From Candidatus Sifarchaeum subterraneum (lineage in GTDB: Archaea > Asgardarchaeota > Sifarchaeia > Sifarchaeales > Sifarchaeaceae), in the NCBI GenBank assembly GCA_016292335.1, contig JAECRX010000012.1, positions 1-5,335 of the forward strand: DNA of 5,335 bases, written 5' to 3'. The notes under the pieces are model-generated. The model searched no databases. It had not been told where the DNA came from and was given only the letters and a program-made list of their open reading frames with translations. This document shows positions 5,014-5,335 of the stretch, piece after piece. Position 1 is the first letter of the stretch; every line of letters starts with the position of its first letter. The translations under genes and the position numbers were made by a program.

Positions 5014-5247
5014 TACCCCAACCTTTAACAAAACTGAGCCATCAGGGGGAGATAAAGCTAGTTTCAGATTGGGGTACCAACAAATTGTTGCATTTGAAAG
5101 AAATAAAACTTGCGCAACAAACTTTTTCATATCAGGGATTCCGAAAGGGACAGAAGAACCTGAACCTAAAAAAATCAATATTAACCCCCAAACCCAAATC
5201 AAAATAAAAACAGAAAGACAGTTTTTCAGTTGATAACGCAAGTACAA
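4981..5247 (-). CDS. Possible small membrane-anchored protein downstream of guaA
   Basis: An 88-codon frame follows the guaA stop by 33 nt on the same strand. Residues about 9-28 (CLSVFILIWVWGLILIFLG within them) form a convincing membrane segment or uncleaved signal anchor after a short basic N-terminus. The remaining 60 residues would then lie outside. The start would be TTG at 5247 or TTG at 5241; neither has a clear ribosome site, although AATATAAC (5268-5261) could be a TATA box for a near-leaderless message. Against it, the opposite strand is open over nearly the same span, the start is weak and I recognise no family. It could be read-through sequence with accidental openness. Confidence 0.33.
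   Translation of the reverse strand: MYLRYQLKNCLSVFILIWVWGLILIFLGSGSSVPFGIPDMKKFVAQVLFLSNATICWYPNLKLALSPPDGSVLLKVGVLHSTESSNMR
5013..5077. repeat. 9-bp perfect inverted repeat in convergent intergenic region
   Basis: GTACCCCAA (5013-5021) and TTGGGGTAC (5069-5077) are exact reverse complements separated by 47 bases. An inner AAACT (5031-5035) and AGTTT (5060-5064) pair in the same nested sense. A transcript could fold into an interrupted stem. A 9-bp match in a region this size is not very improbable by chance, and no covariation can be judged from one sequence. Confidence 0.35.
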
Positions 5248-5280
5248 TGGATGCTATTACGTTATATTGAAGGCGGAGAT

Positions 5281-5335
5281 TTATTCCCATTCTATGGTTG
5301 CTGGCGGCTTATGGGTTATGTCATACACGACCCGC
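5281..5335 (-). CDS. guaA: GMP synthase (glutamine-hydrolysing), C-terminal 17 residues only
   Basis: The - strand frame entering from the window edge reads RVVYDITHKPPATIEWE and then TAA at 5283-5281. This is the signature C-terminus of GMP synthase: relatives end in variants of VVYDISxKPPxTIEWE, where the lysine and final glutamates help shape the XMP site at the dimer interface. The enzyme aminates XMP to GMP using ATP and glutamine-derived ammonia, the last step of guanine nucleotide synthesis in the cytoplasm. In many archaea this PP-loop part (GuaAb) is a separate subunit from the amidotransferase; which arrangement applies cannot be seen here. Almost all of the gene lies outside the window. 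The match is short but highly specific, and it places the neighbouring operon on a chromosome rather than a plasmid. Confidence 0.9.
   Translation of the reverse strand, partial: RVVYDITHKPPATIEWE

Larger units (their letters stand above)
4941..5280. other. Convergent region between the PadR gene and guaA, no certain gene
   Basis: These 340 bases hold no gene I can assign confidently. They contain an A7 run (4955-4961), a 12-codon ORF with a strong ribosome site, a 9-bp perfect inverted repeat and an 88-codon - strand frame that could encode a small membrane protein. The + strand frame over almost the same span (4967-5233) is also open, so openness alone proves little. No tRNA, rRNA, CRISPR array or insertion-sequence end is visible. 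Confidence 0.6.

Noticed and set aside
4967..5233. Open + strand frame of 88 codons starting GTG
   Set aside because: Its hydrophilic lysine/glutamine-rich end is the complement of a membrane segment on the other strand, its start overlaps a ribosome site better placed for the ATG at 4975, and it resembles no family.
1..5335. tRNA or rRNA genes, CRISPR array, transposase or insertion-sequence ends
   Set aside because: I looked for regularly spaced repeats, cloverleaf-like blocks and transposase motifs and saw none.

Overview
The window reads as a piece of an archaeal chromosome. Initiation signals match the archaeal 16S tail (GGTGA and AGGAGGT ribosome sites), TATA-like boxes lie upstream of several genes, and starts mix ATG, GTG and TTG. 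Several proteins are archaeal in style (GuaA C-terminus, PadR-type and other winged-helix regulators). Base composition is moderately AT-rich. My best guess is a TACK-group archaeon, possibly Bathyarchaeia; this is an inference from protein style, not a measurement.

Layout. A 5'-truncated asparaginyl-tRNA synthetase-like gene (1-666, +) meets tail-to-tail a major facilitator transporter (678-1883, -). The transporter is divergent from a 73-residue small protein (1975-2196, +), with an AT-rich promoter region between them. The small gene overlaps tail-to-tail by 4 nt with a polyprenyl-synthetase-like gene (2193-3218, -). A 142-bp divergent spacer leads to a three-gene + strand operon: a coiled-coil winged-helix protein (3361-3774), a ParA/MinD-type ATPase (3794-4585) and a PadR-type winged-helix protein (4572-4940). 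A roughly 340-bp convergent region follows, holding a possible small membrane protein on the - strand, a 9-bp inverted repeat and a well-signalled 12-codon ORF. The window closes with the last 17 codons of guaA (GMP synthase, -).

The most interesting signal is the pair at 1975-3218. The small protein ends in QKWPAGY, with a tryptophan five residues from its C-terminus. Its convergent neighbour is an isoprenoid-synthase-fold protein that keeps the first aspartate-rich motif (DDMID) but has lost most of the second. This is the architecture of ComX/ComQ, the bacterial quorum-sensing pair in which a polyprenyl-synthetase-like enzyme prenylates a tryptophan near the C-terminus of a small precursor. 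The KWP core resembles the KWPPIE core I remember for the natto ComX pheromone. I propose an archaeal prenylated-peptide system, with the divergent MFS protein as a candidate exporter; all of this is hypothesis.

The second theme is the wHTH-ParA-PadR operon, which recalls the archaeal AspA-ParB-ParA DNA segregation cassette, where AspA is a PadR-like protein. It lies between two housekeeping genes, so it appears chromosomal.
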